In this document: positions 43,997 through 52,860 of the stretch, piece by piece | Layout of the letters: each line of letters opens with the position of its first letter | Position numbering within the stretch: the stretch's first letter is position 1 | NCBI RefSeq assembly: GCF_029882185.1 | Contig: NZ_JAOULD010000006.1 | Span: 1 to 64,000 of the forward strand | Direction of reading: 5' to 3' | DNA from: Candidatus Nitrosopumilus sp. | Lineage (GTDB): Archaea; Thermoproteota; Nitrososphaeria; Nitrososphaerales; Nitrosopumilaceae | Length of the DNA stretch: 64,000 nt | Notes under the pieces: generated by a model | What the model was told of the DNA's origin: nothing | The model's input: the letters and a program-made list of their open reading frames with translations, nothing else | Databases searched by the model: none | Made by a program: the position numbers and the translations under genes

Positions 43997-44712
43997 AAAT
44001 AGTCGAAATCAATAACTTGACCGTTCAGTATCCAGACGTAAAGGCTCTAGATGATGTAAGCTTAGTTGTCAATCAAGGTGATTTTTTAGGCATAATTGGG
44101 CCTAATGGAGCGGGAAAATCTACTCTTTTTGCTTCGATGCTTGGACTAAATACAAAATACAAAGGAAAGATCAAATTCTTTGATAAAGATATAAGAAAAT
44201 CAAAAAATTATCTAAAAGAACTTGGGTATGTTCCACAAAAACCAATCTTTGAAAAAAATTTCCCTGTCACTGTAACTGATGTAGTTAGAATGGGATTAAG
44301 AAAAGAATCTGATGAAAATAAAATTGATGAGATTTTACAACAATTATGGATTCATGAATTACGTAATAGACGAATAGGGGAATTATCTGGAGGCCAGCAA
44401 CAACGTGTCTTTATAGCAAAGGCTCTGGTCAATAATCCAAAAATTTTGATCTTAGATGAACCAGTAACAGGAATTGATCAACAAAGCATTGATTTGTTTT
44501 ACAGTATTCTTAGAGAATTAAACTCTAAACAAAAAATTACGATTATCTGGTCATCTCATGATTTAGATGCAGTAAATCAACTAGCAAATCATGTTGCTTG
44601 TTTAAATCGAACTCTATTCTTCCATGGAGAATCTGAAAAATTCTTTTCTGATGATAAATTAGTTAAACAATATTCTGAGGCCTCGATGCAGGAACATATG
44701 CATCATCACTAA
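43990..44712 (+). CDS. Metal ABC transporter ATPase (ZnuC type)
   Basis: A 240-aa ATPase with Walker A IGPNGAGKST, signature LSGGQQQRV and Walker B ILILDEPVTGID. The GTG start at 43990 (or TTG 43993) is preceded by GGAGG at 43981-43985 inside the end of the binding-protein gene. The C-terminus ends in a short His-rich tail (EHMHHH). Confidence 0.95.
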   Translation: MLKIVEINNLTVQYPDVKALDDVSLVVNQGDFLGIIGPNGAGKSTLFASMLGLNTKYKGKIKFFDKDIRKSKNYLKELGYVPQKPIFEKNFPVTVTDVVRMGLRKESDENKIDEILQQLWIHELRNRRIGELSGGQQQRVFIAKALVNNPKILILDEPVTGIDQQSIDLFYSILRELNSKQKITIIWSSHDLDAVNQLANHVACLNRTLFFHGESEKFFSDDKLVKQYSEASMQEHMHHH

Positions 44713-44714
44713 TC

Positions 44715-45533
44715 ATGTCTTTTGAAATTCTAACTTTTAGTTTTATGCATAGAGCATTAATTTCTGGTATTGCCATTGCAATTCTTTGTTCAGTAGTTGG
44801 ATTGTTTCTAGTTTTGAGACGTTATTCATTATTTGGTGATGCAATTGCTCATTCCTCATTTGGTGGAATTGCATTAGGATTACTTGCAGGTGTATATCCA
44901 CTATGGACAGCGTATGGAGTTTCAATAGCTGGTGCATTAATTATAACAAAAATCAAAGATAGATACAACATTTCTGGAGATGCATCTATTGCCGTATTGT
45001 TATCTTCAGGCATAGCAGTTGGCCTTGTAATTATTGGGTTATCTGGAGGCTTTACAATTGATATCTTTAGTTTTCTCTTTGGAAGTATTCTGCTTGTTAG
45101 CGTAGATGATACAATACTGATCTTGTCATTAACTGGTATAATCTTAATTGTAATTTTGATACTCTATAGACAAATTCTCTATTCTACATTTAATGAGGAA
45201 CAAGCTAAGGTTAGTGGAATTCCTGTAGAAAAAATAAATTATTTGATTGTGTTTATGGCAGGAATCACTGTAGTTACATCTATTCAACTAGTAGGAGTAT
45301 TACTAATTTCGGCTTTGTTTGTAATTCCAAACGTCACTGCAATAATGTATGGCAAAGGATTCAAACAAACTGCAATTATATCAATGAGTTTCTCAATATT
45401 TTCAGTTATTGTAGGAATTTTAGTTTCATACGTCTTTGATATTACTCCTGCAGGAACTATTGTATTGATGGCAATTGGTTTACTTGCAGGAACTATGGGA
45501 ATAAAATCTGCAGGACTATTATCTAAGAATTGA
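44715..45533 (+). CDS. Metal ABC transporter permease (ZnuB type)
   Basis: A 272-aa ABC-3 family permease with about eight helices. SLFGDAIAHSSFGGIALG is the family signature. Two bases separate it from the ATPase gene, completing the uptake operon. It overlaps the convergent CopC/CopD fusion gene by 11 bp. Confidence 0.94.
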   Translation: MSFEILTFSFMHRALISGIAIAILCSVVGLFLVLRRYSLFGDAIAHSSFGGIALGLLAGVYPLWTAYGVSIAGALIITKIKDRYNISGDASIAVLLSSGIAVGLVIIGLSGGFTIDIFSFLFGSILLVSVDDTILILSLTGIILIVILILYRQILYSTFNEEQAKVSGIPVEKINYLIVFMAGITVVTSIQLVGVLLISALFVIPNVTAIMYGKGFKQTAIISMSFSIFSVIVGILVSYVFDITPAGTIVLMAIGLLAGTMGIKSAGLLSKN

Positions 45534-48306
45534 TCAAAGAATTTAATCTTCTTTTATCTTGTATACTCTTGACATAAAATAATGATGTTGCAATAATTCC
45601 TAAAGCAATTAATGGTGATGCAAGTTCGGTATATTTTATTTCAATAGTCTTTGATGATTCTGTTTGTGATGGGATTACTGGAATTTCTGTAAGTTTTACT
45701 GTTCCAATTTTATTTGATTGTTGTTCAACAAACCATACATTATCATTTCCATCTGATGTCATAAATTGAATAAAAGATGTTTCAGTTGGAACAGGAACTT
45801 CGATCAAGTTATTGTTATCAGGATCATATGATCCAATAGAATCAATCGTGTGTTGTGCAAACCAAATATTTCCATATCTGTCAAATGTCATTCCAAATGG
45901 TAATGCTTCATCATTAGGAACTGAAATTCTCTCAAATGTCTCTAGAACTGGGTTGAATCTGGTAATTGCCAAGCCTGTATGTTCTGCAATCCATAGATTT
46001 CCATCCTTGTCAAAGAGCAATGCCTCAGGGGCCTGCAAAACTGTATCAGTTGAGATTTCAGTTAGTTTGTTATCATCCGGATTAACGTATCCAATTTTTC
46101 CTGAACCAGTACTAGTGTACCACATTTTTCCATTATCATCAAGTGCTAAAGCAAATGGTAGATTCTCTCTTCCTGGTAGTATAATTTCTTCAAATTCATC
46201 ATCTTCTGGTAAATATTTTACAATTCTATCTTTGTTGACTATCGTAATCCAGATATTTCCATCAAAATCTGCTTTGATAAATAATGGTGTATTTTTTGAA
46301 ATCACTGGATCTAATTTTGGAATTATTTTTGTTGTGATTTGTTTTGTTTCAGGATCAATGAATCCAATCTTGTTTGCTCGGGTATCTGTAAACCAAATAT
46401 TCCCTTTATTGTCTTGTGTTAGAAATGTTGAAGTTAATCCATCAAACGTATATGAAGAAAATTTTTCTGTTTCAAGTGAAAATTGCCATAGTCTAGGAGC
46501 TGATGCATCACTTAACCAAATCGAATTTCCTCCATCATATAATGGGAAAAGCGGTTTTGCATCTTCTGGTAAATCATATTCAGTTATCTTAGTTTGAATG
46601 TCTGCTAGTCTAGGTTTTACAAGTAAATTCAAAATTATTGATTCATTTGCATTTTCATTTCTTAATGCTTCAATCTCTACTAGCCATTCTCCAGAAAATC
46701 CAAATGTTAATTCCCCTTGAAATTCAGTTAGTCTATTTTCATCTTCTTTGATAATCTCCATTGGGATTTCAATTGGAGCTATATTCCGTGATGGATTTGA
46801 AACCTTTACTTTGATTTCTTCAGAATCGTAAATTGGCTTTCCTTCAAAATTACTTGCTTTAACTATGACTGTATTTGTGCCACTAGAAAATGGAGAAATA
46901 TCGATATCAAATTTTACATTCTCAGTAAATTCTATTGTCTTAAATCCATAGACAATCTCTTGTGCATCAACCTTTTGAATTTCACCTGCAGGTAGTGTTC
47001 CATTAGTTAGTAATGCAACTACTCCAAGAAGAATTATTCCTAATACTGCATCAACTTTGAGTGATCTCTTTAATTTTTTATGAACTAAAATTTTCCCCGT
47101 TGAAAAATTCTTTTCAGCATTTTTTTGCACTTTAAACTGGAAAAATCCTCCTAATACTACCATGATTGTTGCAATCGCAATTTTCAGAATTATTAATTGT
47201 CCATATACTGATTCTGTTATTAGTCCTACATCACTTTCTAAGAACCACATCAGTGTGGGTCCTGTAATGATTACAATTCCTAATGCAATGATAAATGCAA
47301 TTGAAAATCTTGGAATTAGTACTAAACTCATTTTCTCTCTGTTTGATTCTTTAAGTTGAGAAAATGTTGGCAACAATGTGAAAACAAAGTAGAATATTCC
47401 ACCTATCCATAATGCAGCCACTAAGTTGTGAATGTAATCTAGTACTATTGCTGGTATTTCTCCACTAGCTGCCCCATGTCCAATTAGACTTGTAGTAGCA
47501 ATTAATGCAAGTGACATGACAAGCAATGGAATTTGATTCTTTTTTGATAGAACTTTTTTCCTGTCTAATCCAAACCAAATTACTAGTAAAATTATTGTTA
47601 TTACCATCCTGATTAACCAAATATTTCCAAAATCAGTTTGAATTGCATTTAATGGAGATGTTTCTAATCGTATTGTCTGTACTGCAATCATCAAAATATC
47701 AGAAACAAAAACTAATCCTAAACCAATACCAGTTAATGACATAAATTTTCCATGATGAATATTTTCAATCTTTTGTAATTCTTCTTTGATAGATTGTTTG
47801 TTTTGTGTTCCCCAAATGAATAGAGATGCAATTACAACTCCTAAAACAATCGTTTGACCTACTAATCCTGGAAATCTAGCACCTGCTTCAGGTAAAAATA
47901 CTAACTCTGATGGTCTTTCTATTCCTAACATAGAAGGATCGATAATCACATCCCCTACTGCAAACAAGAATGCCCCAGGAACAAGATGTCCATCAACTTT
48001 GGATAGGACTTTGGTTGTTACAGTATAAACTCCGTCTTCTAATGGAGGTGTTGTAACAATAAGTGATAACTCTCCTTCATAGTAATTGGTATCTTTGTTA
48101 TCAATCTGATTTCCATTATTGTCAAACACTCTAAGCTCACTAAAGTTTATGTCAACTGGTTCTGAAAAAAATACAATTACTTCTGTGGTTCCTGCTGGTG
48201 CATTTGTTTCCAAGCTTGGAATGGTTTGTTCTGTAAAAGGATGCGCTGCTGCAAATGGTAGTGATATGGATGATAAAACAAACAAAAGTATCAGTAATCT
48301 TCTCAT
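45523..48306 (-). CDS. CopC-CopD-beta-propeller fusion protein
   Basis: A 927-aa multidomain membrane protein. The signal peptide ends AAA, leaving mature His22, the expected copper-ligand His1 of CopC. The CopC domain runs to about residue 118 (YTVTTKVLSKVDGHLVPG). A CopD-type membrane domain with eight or more helices spans about 145-430. A beta-sandwich segment (450-570) and a Vgb-like six-bladed propeller (575-890) follow, with blades such as GNIWFTDTRANKIGFIDP. A final helix lies near 900-918. It probably moves or senses copper; the propeller fusion is unusual. Confidence 0.85.
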   Translation of the reverse strand: MRRLLILLFVLSSISLPFAAAHPFTEQTIPSLETNAPAGTTEVIVFFSEPVDINFSELRVFDNNGNQIDNKDTNYYEGELSLIVTTPPLEDGVYTVTTKVLSKVDGHLVPGAFLFAVGDVIIDPSMLGIERPSELVFLPEAGARFPGLVGQTIVLGVVIASLFIWGTQNKQSIKEELQKIENIHHGKFMSLTGIGLGLVFVSDILMIAVQTIRLETSPLNAIQTDFGNIWLIRMVITIILLVIWFGLDRKKVLSKKNQIPLLVMSLALIATTSLIGHGAASGEIPAIVLDYIHNLVAALWIGGIFYFVFTLLPTFSQLKESNREKMSLVLIPRFSIAFIIALGIVIITGPTLMWFLESDVGLITESVYGQLIILKIAIATIMVVLGGFFQFKVQKNAEKNFSTGKILVHKKLKRSLKVDAVLGIILLGVVALLTNGTLPAGEIQKVDAQEIVYGFKTIEFTENVKFDIDISPFSSGTNTVIVKASNFEGKPIYDSEEIKVKVSNPSRNIAPIEIPMEIIKEDENRLTEFQGELTFGFSGEWLVEIEALRNENANESIILNLLVKPRLADIQTKITEYDLPEDAKPLFPLYDGGNSIWLSDASAPRLWQFSLETEKFSSYTFDGLTSTFLTQDNKGNIWFTDTRANKIGFIDPETKQITTKIIPKLDPVISKNTPLFIKADFDGNIWITIVNKDRIVKYLPEDDEFEEIILPGRENLPFALALDDNGKMWYTSTGSGKIGYVNPDDNKLTEISTDTVLQAPEALLFDKDGNLWIAEHTGLAITRFNPVLETFERISVPNDEALPFGMTFDRYGNIWFAQHTIDSIGSYDPDNNNLIEVPVPTETSFIQFMTSDGNDNVWFVEQQSNKIGTVKLTEIPVIPSQTESSKTIEIKYTELASPLIALGIIATSLFYVKSIQDKRRLNSLINS

Positions 48307-48360
48307 TTACACTTTAGATCATACTTGATAATTTAAACAGTTTTCAAATTATTCGAGATT

Positions 48361-48368
48361 TGTACCAA
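48361..48368. promoter_or_regulatory. TGTACCAA motif in the divergent copC / 48401 promoter
   Basis: TGTACCAA lies 55 bp before the CopC-CopD gene start and 33 bp before the 48401 gene. The same motif or its complement recurs near 56589, 57295 and 58563-58585, so it may be a regulator site shared across the island. Confidence 0.35.
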
Positions 48369-48400
48369 ACCACGTAAAGATAATAACATGTTATTCTAAA

Positions 48401-49039
48401 TTGATTATAGTGAAGATTCTGCTTTTTGTCTTTATTGGATTGTTATTTTCAATTGGGATGATTGTTCCCTCATTTGCCCATACTACTGTTCATGTAGAAC
48501 AATATGAAATCGAAGCAGGATGGGGAATTGAACCTCCTGTTGTAGGCATTAGAAATGATCTAGTTCTGAAAATCATTGAACGAGGAGAAAATGAAGGTTC
48601 ATTTACAGGAATAACAAGTGCTTTCAAAAATGTTGATGCGACTGTAATGTTTGGAGGCGCATCTAAAAAAATTGATATTAATTCTGATCCTAAACCTGGA
48701 TACTATTTTTCTCCGATAATTCCTACTAAAACTGGAACTTACATGGTGGAACTAAAGGGAGATCTTCACGGTACTCTAATTGACATTAAAATTCCAGTTG
48801 AAGATGTAGAATCTACTGCAGTCTTAGATTTTCCTCCAACATCAGGTGGAGGTGATACTGACATTGCCGCATTAAAAAATGCAATTTCTTCATTACAGCA
48901 AGATGTTTCTAAACTAAATTCTGGTGAAACTAAAGTTGCATCTGATGGTGGTGTATCTTATGACTTTGCAATTTTTGGATTATCAATTGCTGGAGCAGCT
49001 ATAATCTTAGCGATAATTGCTTTAGTAAAAAGAAAATAG
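48401..49039 (+). CDS. Exported His-rich N-terminus protein with C-terminal anchor
   Basis: A 212-aa protein. The signal peptide should end SFA, leaving mature HTTVHVEQYEIEAGW, with two His at positions 1 and 5. A beta-sandwich domain to about residue 145, a Ser/Asn-rich linker and a C-terminal helix (FAIFGLSIAGAAIILAIIAL) with basic tail follow. It resembles small copper-domain proteins such as CopC/YcnI in layout and is divergent from the CopC-CopD gene. Start TTG; GTG at 48410 is an alternative. Confidence 0.75.
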   Translation: MIIVKILLFVFIGLLFSIGMIVPSFAHTTVHVEQYEIEAGWGIEPPVVGIRNDLVLKIIERGENEGSFTGITSAFKNVDATVMFGGASKKIDINSDPKPGYYFSPIIPTKTGTYMVELKGDLHGTLIDIKIPVEDVESTAVLDFPPTSGGGDTDIAALKNAISSLQQDVSKLNSGETKVASDGGVSYDFAIFGLSIAGAAIILAIIALVKRK

Positions 49040-49053
49040 AAAAAGAGGAATTC

Positions 49054-49932
49054 CTAAAATCTTGGAATGACTCTAGATTTTGCAGTTACTGCTACGATGC
49101 TTATGATTGCAACCGCTAGTATCATCATTGCAATTGTTCCAAATTCTGGGACAACCTTTGAGAATACTATTTCTTCACCAATTGGTCCTGTTTTAGGATC
49201 GTCAACACCATAACCTTGGAAGGTAATAGTAATGTCTACTGGATCAGAAGAACTTAGTGGTGCTGTTGTATGCATACCTGATCCTTCATGATGATGTGCT
49301 CCCATGTCATCTAGTACTGTTTTACCATTCTGTGTAACAGTAATGTCATGATTGACATGTTCTGAATCTTCAAATTCTACATGAACTTCCATCATCTCAC
49401 CTGCCATTGGTTCTGTAGTCCATACTGAAACTTTTGTTCCATCAGACATCATACCAGTTGCAGATGCTTGTGTCATCAAGTGACCTGCATCGTCCATGTG
49501 ATCATCACCATGATCGTCAGTTGCTTCTTCAGCTTCTACTTCTTGTACTATAATCAAACCTTGCATCCAAGGATGTACCATACAGAAGTATGGATATTCA
49601 CCTACAGTATCTGGACTCCATTCGTATGAACCATCTATCATTAGTAGACTTGTATCAAATACACCATCTGGTCCGCCATCTGGAGTTCCTGATGTGAATG
49701 TATGTGCTGCACTGTCAGTGTTTGTCATAATTACAACACCACCAACATCTACTGTTGCAGTACTTGGAATGTAACATCCTTCTGCTGTATCTTCACAACC
49801 TGGTGCACCAGAACCTGGTGCTGGAACGATTGTGACTTCTGAATGATCTGCAAAGGCAGCTGGTGTCATTGCGACAATACCTGCTGCAATAGCAAATAGT
49901 ACGAAGAAAGAGCTAATTGCTTTAGTCTTCAT
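49054..49932 (-). CDS. Plastocyanin-like cupredoxin with PEFG-CTERM
   Basis: A 292-aa blue-copper surface protein. A signal peptide (KTKAISSFFVLFAIAAGIVA) precedes a cupredoxin domain whose type-1 ligands are visible: His in SAAHTFTSG, then Cys, His and Met in YFCMVHPWMQG. A His/Asp-rich linker (DDHGDDHMDDAGH), a second beta domain, and a C-terminal VVPEFG plus helix and basic tail follow. The ATG at 49932 is preferred over 49980 because it starts the signal peptide. A likely electron carrier or copper reservoir. Confidence 0.93.
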   Translation of the reverse strand: MKTKAISSFFVLFAIAAGIVAMTPAAFADHSEVTIVPAPGSGAPGCEDTAEGCYIPSTATVDVGGVVIMTNTDSAAHTFTSGTPDGGPDGVFDTSLLMIDGSYEWSPDTVGEYPYFCMVHPWMQGLIIVQEVEAEEATDDHGDDHMDDAGHLMTQASATGMMSDGTKVSVWTTEPMAGEMMEVHVEFEDSEHVNHDITVTQNGKTVLDDMGAHHHEGSGMHTTAPLSSSDPVDITITFQGYGVDDPKTGPIGEEIVFSKVVPEFGTIAMMILAVAIISIVAVTAKSRVIPRF

Positions 49933-49988
49933 TAAAGAAATACTTGTCTGGATACATAAAAACCTCACTGGAATTTTCATAAATGGTA

Positions 49989-50798
49989 CTAATTTTTTCT
50001 AAATTGGTACAACTTTAGAATTCCCAACAATGGAATCCCAATATACATCCCAACATTTAGCATAATTATAGAAATACCATATCCCAACATTTCTTCTTCT
50101 GAATCAATATTGACATGATTAAGCAATGACAATGATGATAACATCGGTGTTAATCCTACCTTTACAATTTCTTTGAAAACATGATTTTCTCTTTCAAAAT
50201 CAGATATGCTGGGTGAAAATGAATAATAGAGTTGATTAAATCCACTCATAAACATAGTTCCTGATTCTGTTGTTAAGACCGTATTGTCTCTAAGTTCTCT
50301 GAGCTGTTGAACTTGTGGTGCAAGCTCTGAACCAAATGCTGCCGTTGCAATTAAACATCCTCCATTTTCTTCAGGTGGAACGTCTTTTATTGGTTGAGCG
50401 TGTGCTTCACCTACCATAATGTCAAATGATACTGTTTCTTTAGGAATTGGCTGAAACAAAATACCTTCAATCTCAAAGTCCATAGTATACACACCTTCTC
50501 CTAGATTGAATTCAATTGGAATTTTAACAGAACCAACAGATGTGTGAGTTAGCGGTATTGGTCCAAATACTCTTTCACCATCTTTAGATACAGAAATTGT
50601 ATAATCAATATGCTCTTGAACTTTTTGTGTTTGAGGATTAAGAAAATCAATATTGATTTTTGTTTCAACATTAGGTTCAATTGGATCATGTGATAGTTTT
50701 ACATCTAGTGTTCCTTTTTCTGTAGGCAAAACTTGTGATTCAGCAAATGCTGGTATAATTAATAATGGAATCAGCAAAAATGCAAGCAAAATTTTCAT
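49989..50798 (-). CDS. Exported protein with CFI-box
   Basis: A 269-aa protein with signal peptide (ILLAFLLIPLLIIPAFA), a beta-sandwich domain (residues about 25-130), then CLIATAAFGSELAPQVQQL, the CFI-box motif found in several exported archaeal and bacterial proteins, and a C-terminal helix near 235-258. The Cys of the box may be processed or lipidated. It sits between two surface-protein genes, 8 bp upstream of the cupredoxin ORF. Confidence 0.8.
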   Translation of the reverse strand: MKILLAFLLIPLLIIPAFAESQVLPTEKGTLDVKLSHDPIEPNVETKINIDFLNPQTQKVQEHIDYTISVSKDGERVFGPIPLTHTSVGSVKIPIEFNLGEGVYTMDFEIEGILFQPIPKETVSFDIMVGEAHAQPIKDVPPEENGGCLIATAAFGSELAPQVQQLRELRDNTVLTTESGTMFMSGFNQLYYSFSPSISDFERENHVFKEIVKVGLTPMLSSLSLLNHVNIDSEEEMLGYGISIIMLNVGMYIGIPLLGILKLYQFRKN

Positions 50799-50894
50799 AC
50801 AGTGAGTTTGAAAACCTGAAATAAAAATTGTACTCTATTTTTCAAATAAAAAAATTCCTACGCATAGAAATCCTATACCATATTTAAATATGGA

Positions 50895-52619
50895 ATGAAC
50901 TCAATTTCAACATTGTATAACAAGTTTGCATTATTCATTTCAATTATTGGTATTTTTTCGATTGGTGCTATTCTTCCTGATGCATTTGGACATGGGCTTG
51001 GCGGAGATCAAGCTGAACCGCTATCATTTGGAGATATGGAAGTAACTGTTAGAACACAACTGAGTCCATCTGATATTACAGTTGGAGAAATTGATTCTGC
51101 TAATATGCAAGTACGTTTTTTTGATACCTTAACTGATAAGAATCTTGAAAAAGTGACATATAGAATAGAAGTTTGGCAAAGTGGTGAACTTTTAGCTAGA
51201 AATTTGTTTTATGATATGGATGGAAGACTAGATGTTAAAATCAAACCACAGTCTAGTTGTAATAAAGATAATCTTCATGAATGTTCAATTTATGGTGGAT
51301 CTCAACATGTTAGTGCCCCTGGCGCTTTATATGTACAAGGGGCATCTTGTACTGATGAGAATTTAGATATCTGCGCAAGACCTTCAATCACGGGCCCAAT
51401 ATTTGTAAAAGGTGGATTGTACAAGATTAGAGTAGACATTGAAGCTGCCACTAGTCCAAGAACAGTACTAGCTAACTTGTTAAGTTATGAGACTTTTGTA
51501 AGTGTTGCACAAGAACAAAACTTTTCTTTCCAGACAGCAAATGCTGAAGAAGTTCCAATTGTTATAAAGACGTACTATGATGATGTTGACAATTTCAAAT
51601 TCGATAAATCAGATAATTCAATTTCGTTTGACATGCCATTTGATTGGAGTCCAGATTATGTTAACTTGGTACAAGTAGTACATGAAGAAGTACGAGTTCC
51701 AAAAACATTTGCACCATATGCAGAAGGAAAACAATTCAAAGGATATGTCAACGGCGTTGAAATTGATCAGAGAGCATTACTGAATGATCCATATTCATAT
51801 GATGATACAAACATTGTTCATTTCTTAATTACTAAAAATGACTTAGAAAAAATTAATGCATCACTTGGCCCTTCAAACTATGATAAACAAAAAATGGACT
51901 TGAAATTAGTTCCATTAGCAGAAACTTCAAAAAGTTCTACTGAATTTTATCTTGTAGATACCAAAAACTATGAAAAAGTTCCAACAACTGTTAACATAGC
52001 TTGGGATGGAAAATATGGAGCTAATCAAGAAATTCCATTTGAATTTACATTCTTTGATGAAAATAGAAATTTAATCAAAGATGTAAGATATGCTTATGTT
52101 GTTTTAGATGAATTTGATAAAGAAATTGCCAGAAATGATGGAGATGATCCAGATAACCCAGGAATAATGTCTATTGAAGGATTAGACATTCAAAGAATCT
52201 ATGTTCCATCTCAGGGTCAAATTCGAGTTGATATTCTAGTTTATGGAACAGGATTAGATTATGATCCAACCTATGCTGGAATTGGCTCTGCAATTATTGA
52301 AATTGGTCCTGGTTCTACTACTATCCCTTCAGTTCCTGAAAAAGCACCAATTCCCAGCTGGATTAAAAACAATGCAGAGTGGTGGGCAGCAGGACAAATC
52401 GATGACGATTCATTTGTACAAGGCATTCAATATTTGATTAAAGAAAAAATCATGAAGATTCCACCAACGACTCAAGGAACTGGTGGAACCACAAATAACA
52501 TTCCCAGCTGGATTAAAAACAATGCAGAGTGGTGGGCAGCAGGACAAATCGATGACGATTCATTTGTACAAGGCATTCAATATCTAATCAAAGAAGGAAT
52601 TATGAAAATTCAATCATAG
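50895..52619 (+). CDS. Exported His-Gly protein with two WIKNNAxWW repeats
   Basis: A 574-aa surface protein. The signal peptide probably ends AFG, leaving HGLGGDQ. The body has [20 protein letters not shown] and [11 protein letters not shown], shared with its paralogues at 41256 and 52861; an insert near residues 117-160 has four Cys. The end carries two repeats of the form [19 protein letters not shown] at residues about 486-521 and 536-571, with 84 bp identical at DNA level. A TATA-like ataccatatttaaat ends about 6 bp before the ATG, so the start or promoter needs checking. Confidence 0.85.
   Translation: MNSISTLYNKFALFISIIGIFSIGAILPDAFGHGLGGDQAEPLSFGDMEVTVRTQLSPSDITVGEIDSANMQVRFFDTLTDKNLEKVTYRIEVWQSGELLARNLFYDMDGRLDVKIKPQSSCNKDNLHECSIYGGSQHVSAPGALYVQGASCTDENLDICARPSITGPIFVKGGLYKIRVDIEAATSPRTVLANLLSYETFVSVAQEQNFSFQTANAEEVPIVIKTYYDDVDNFKFDKSDNSISFDMPFDWSPDYVNLVQVVHEEVRVPKTFAPYAEGKQFKGYVNGVEIDQRALLNDPYSYDDTNIVHFLITKNDLEKINASLGPSNYDKQKMDLKLVPLAETSKSSTEFYLVDTKNYEKVPTTVNIAWDGKYGANQEIPFEFTFFDENRNLIKDVRYAYVVLDEFDKEIARNDGDDPDNPGIMSIEGLDIQRIYVPSQGQIRVDILVYGTGLDYDPTYAGIGSAIIEIGPGSTTIPSVPEKAPIPSWIKNNAEWWAAGQIDDDSFVQGIQYLIKEKIMKIPPTTQGTGGTTNNIPSWIKNNAEWWAAGQIDDDSFVQGIQYLIKEGIMKIQS
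52350..52433 (+). repeat. WIKNNAxWW repeat, copy 1 (84-bp identical unit)
   Basis: Identical base for base to 52500-52583, with a 150-bp period. A 39-bp core is also found in the next gene near 54313-54351. It encodes one Trp-rich helical repeat. Confidence 0.9.
52500..52583 (+). repeat. WIKNNAxWW repeat, copy 2 (84-bp identical unit)
   Basis: Identical to 52350-52433. The flanks differ, including synonymous changes right after the end (ttgatt versus ctaatc), so the identity is confined to the repeat. Confidence 0.9.
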
Positions 52620-52620
52620 G

Positions 52621-52630
52621 TTTTTAAATA
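52621..52630 (+). promoter_or_regulatory. TATA-like box for the 68-aa gene
   Basis: tttttaaata lies about 25-30 bp before the ATG at 52653, consistent with a leaderless transcript that also covers the next surface-protein gene. Confidence 0.45.
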
Positions 52631-52652
52631 AATTCTGTTAAGTGTTAGTATT

Positions 52653-52859
52653 ATGAAAGACATCAATGACATCATGCCAAAAATTCCCAACATGAGATGG
52701 GGAGCTTTGATGAACAAAGCACCAACAAGTGAAAAAGTAAAAGAGATGAACAAAATTTTTCCAGACAATGGAAAATGGCATACTGTATTTGAAGAGCAAG
52801 ATCAAATTACAATCGATGGAAAAGAAATACGCAAAAAAGATCCAAACAAGTGGACATAG
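52653..52859 (+). CDS. Small hypothetical cytoplasmic protein
   Basis: A 68-aa soluble protein (KDINDIMPKIPNMRWGALM, ending KKDPNKWT) with no signal peptide or family I know. Its stop lies one base before the TTG start of the following surface-protein gene, so the two are cotranscribed. Confidence 0.65.
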   Translation: MKDINDIMPKIPNMRWGALMNKAPTSEKVKEMNKIFPDNGKWHTVFEEQDQITIDGKEIRKKDPNKWT

Positions 52860-52860
52860 T

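Noticed and set aside
43990-44712. His-rich tail of the metal ABC ATPase as a metal-binding domain
   Set aside because: Only a few His at the extreme C-terminus; short His runs are common and do not prove metal binding.
45812-46597. Long open frame antisense to the CopC-CopD fusion
   Set aside because: It lies fully within the propeller-coding region, has Ser/Val/Ile-rich shadow composition and no domain; the real gene is on the minus strand.
49984-50011. TGGTAC copies near the cupredoxin and CFI-box genes as regulator sites
   Set aside because: One copy is within the coding end of the CFI-box gene (encoding LYQF) and the other lies at its stop, so neither is good evidence for an operator.
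52768-52860. Upstream extension of the surface protein starting at 52768
   Set aside because: It overlaps the 68-aa gene in another frame and would place 31 charged residues before the signal peptide.
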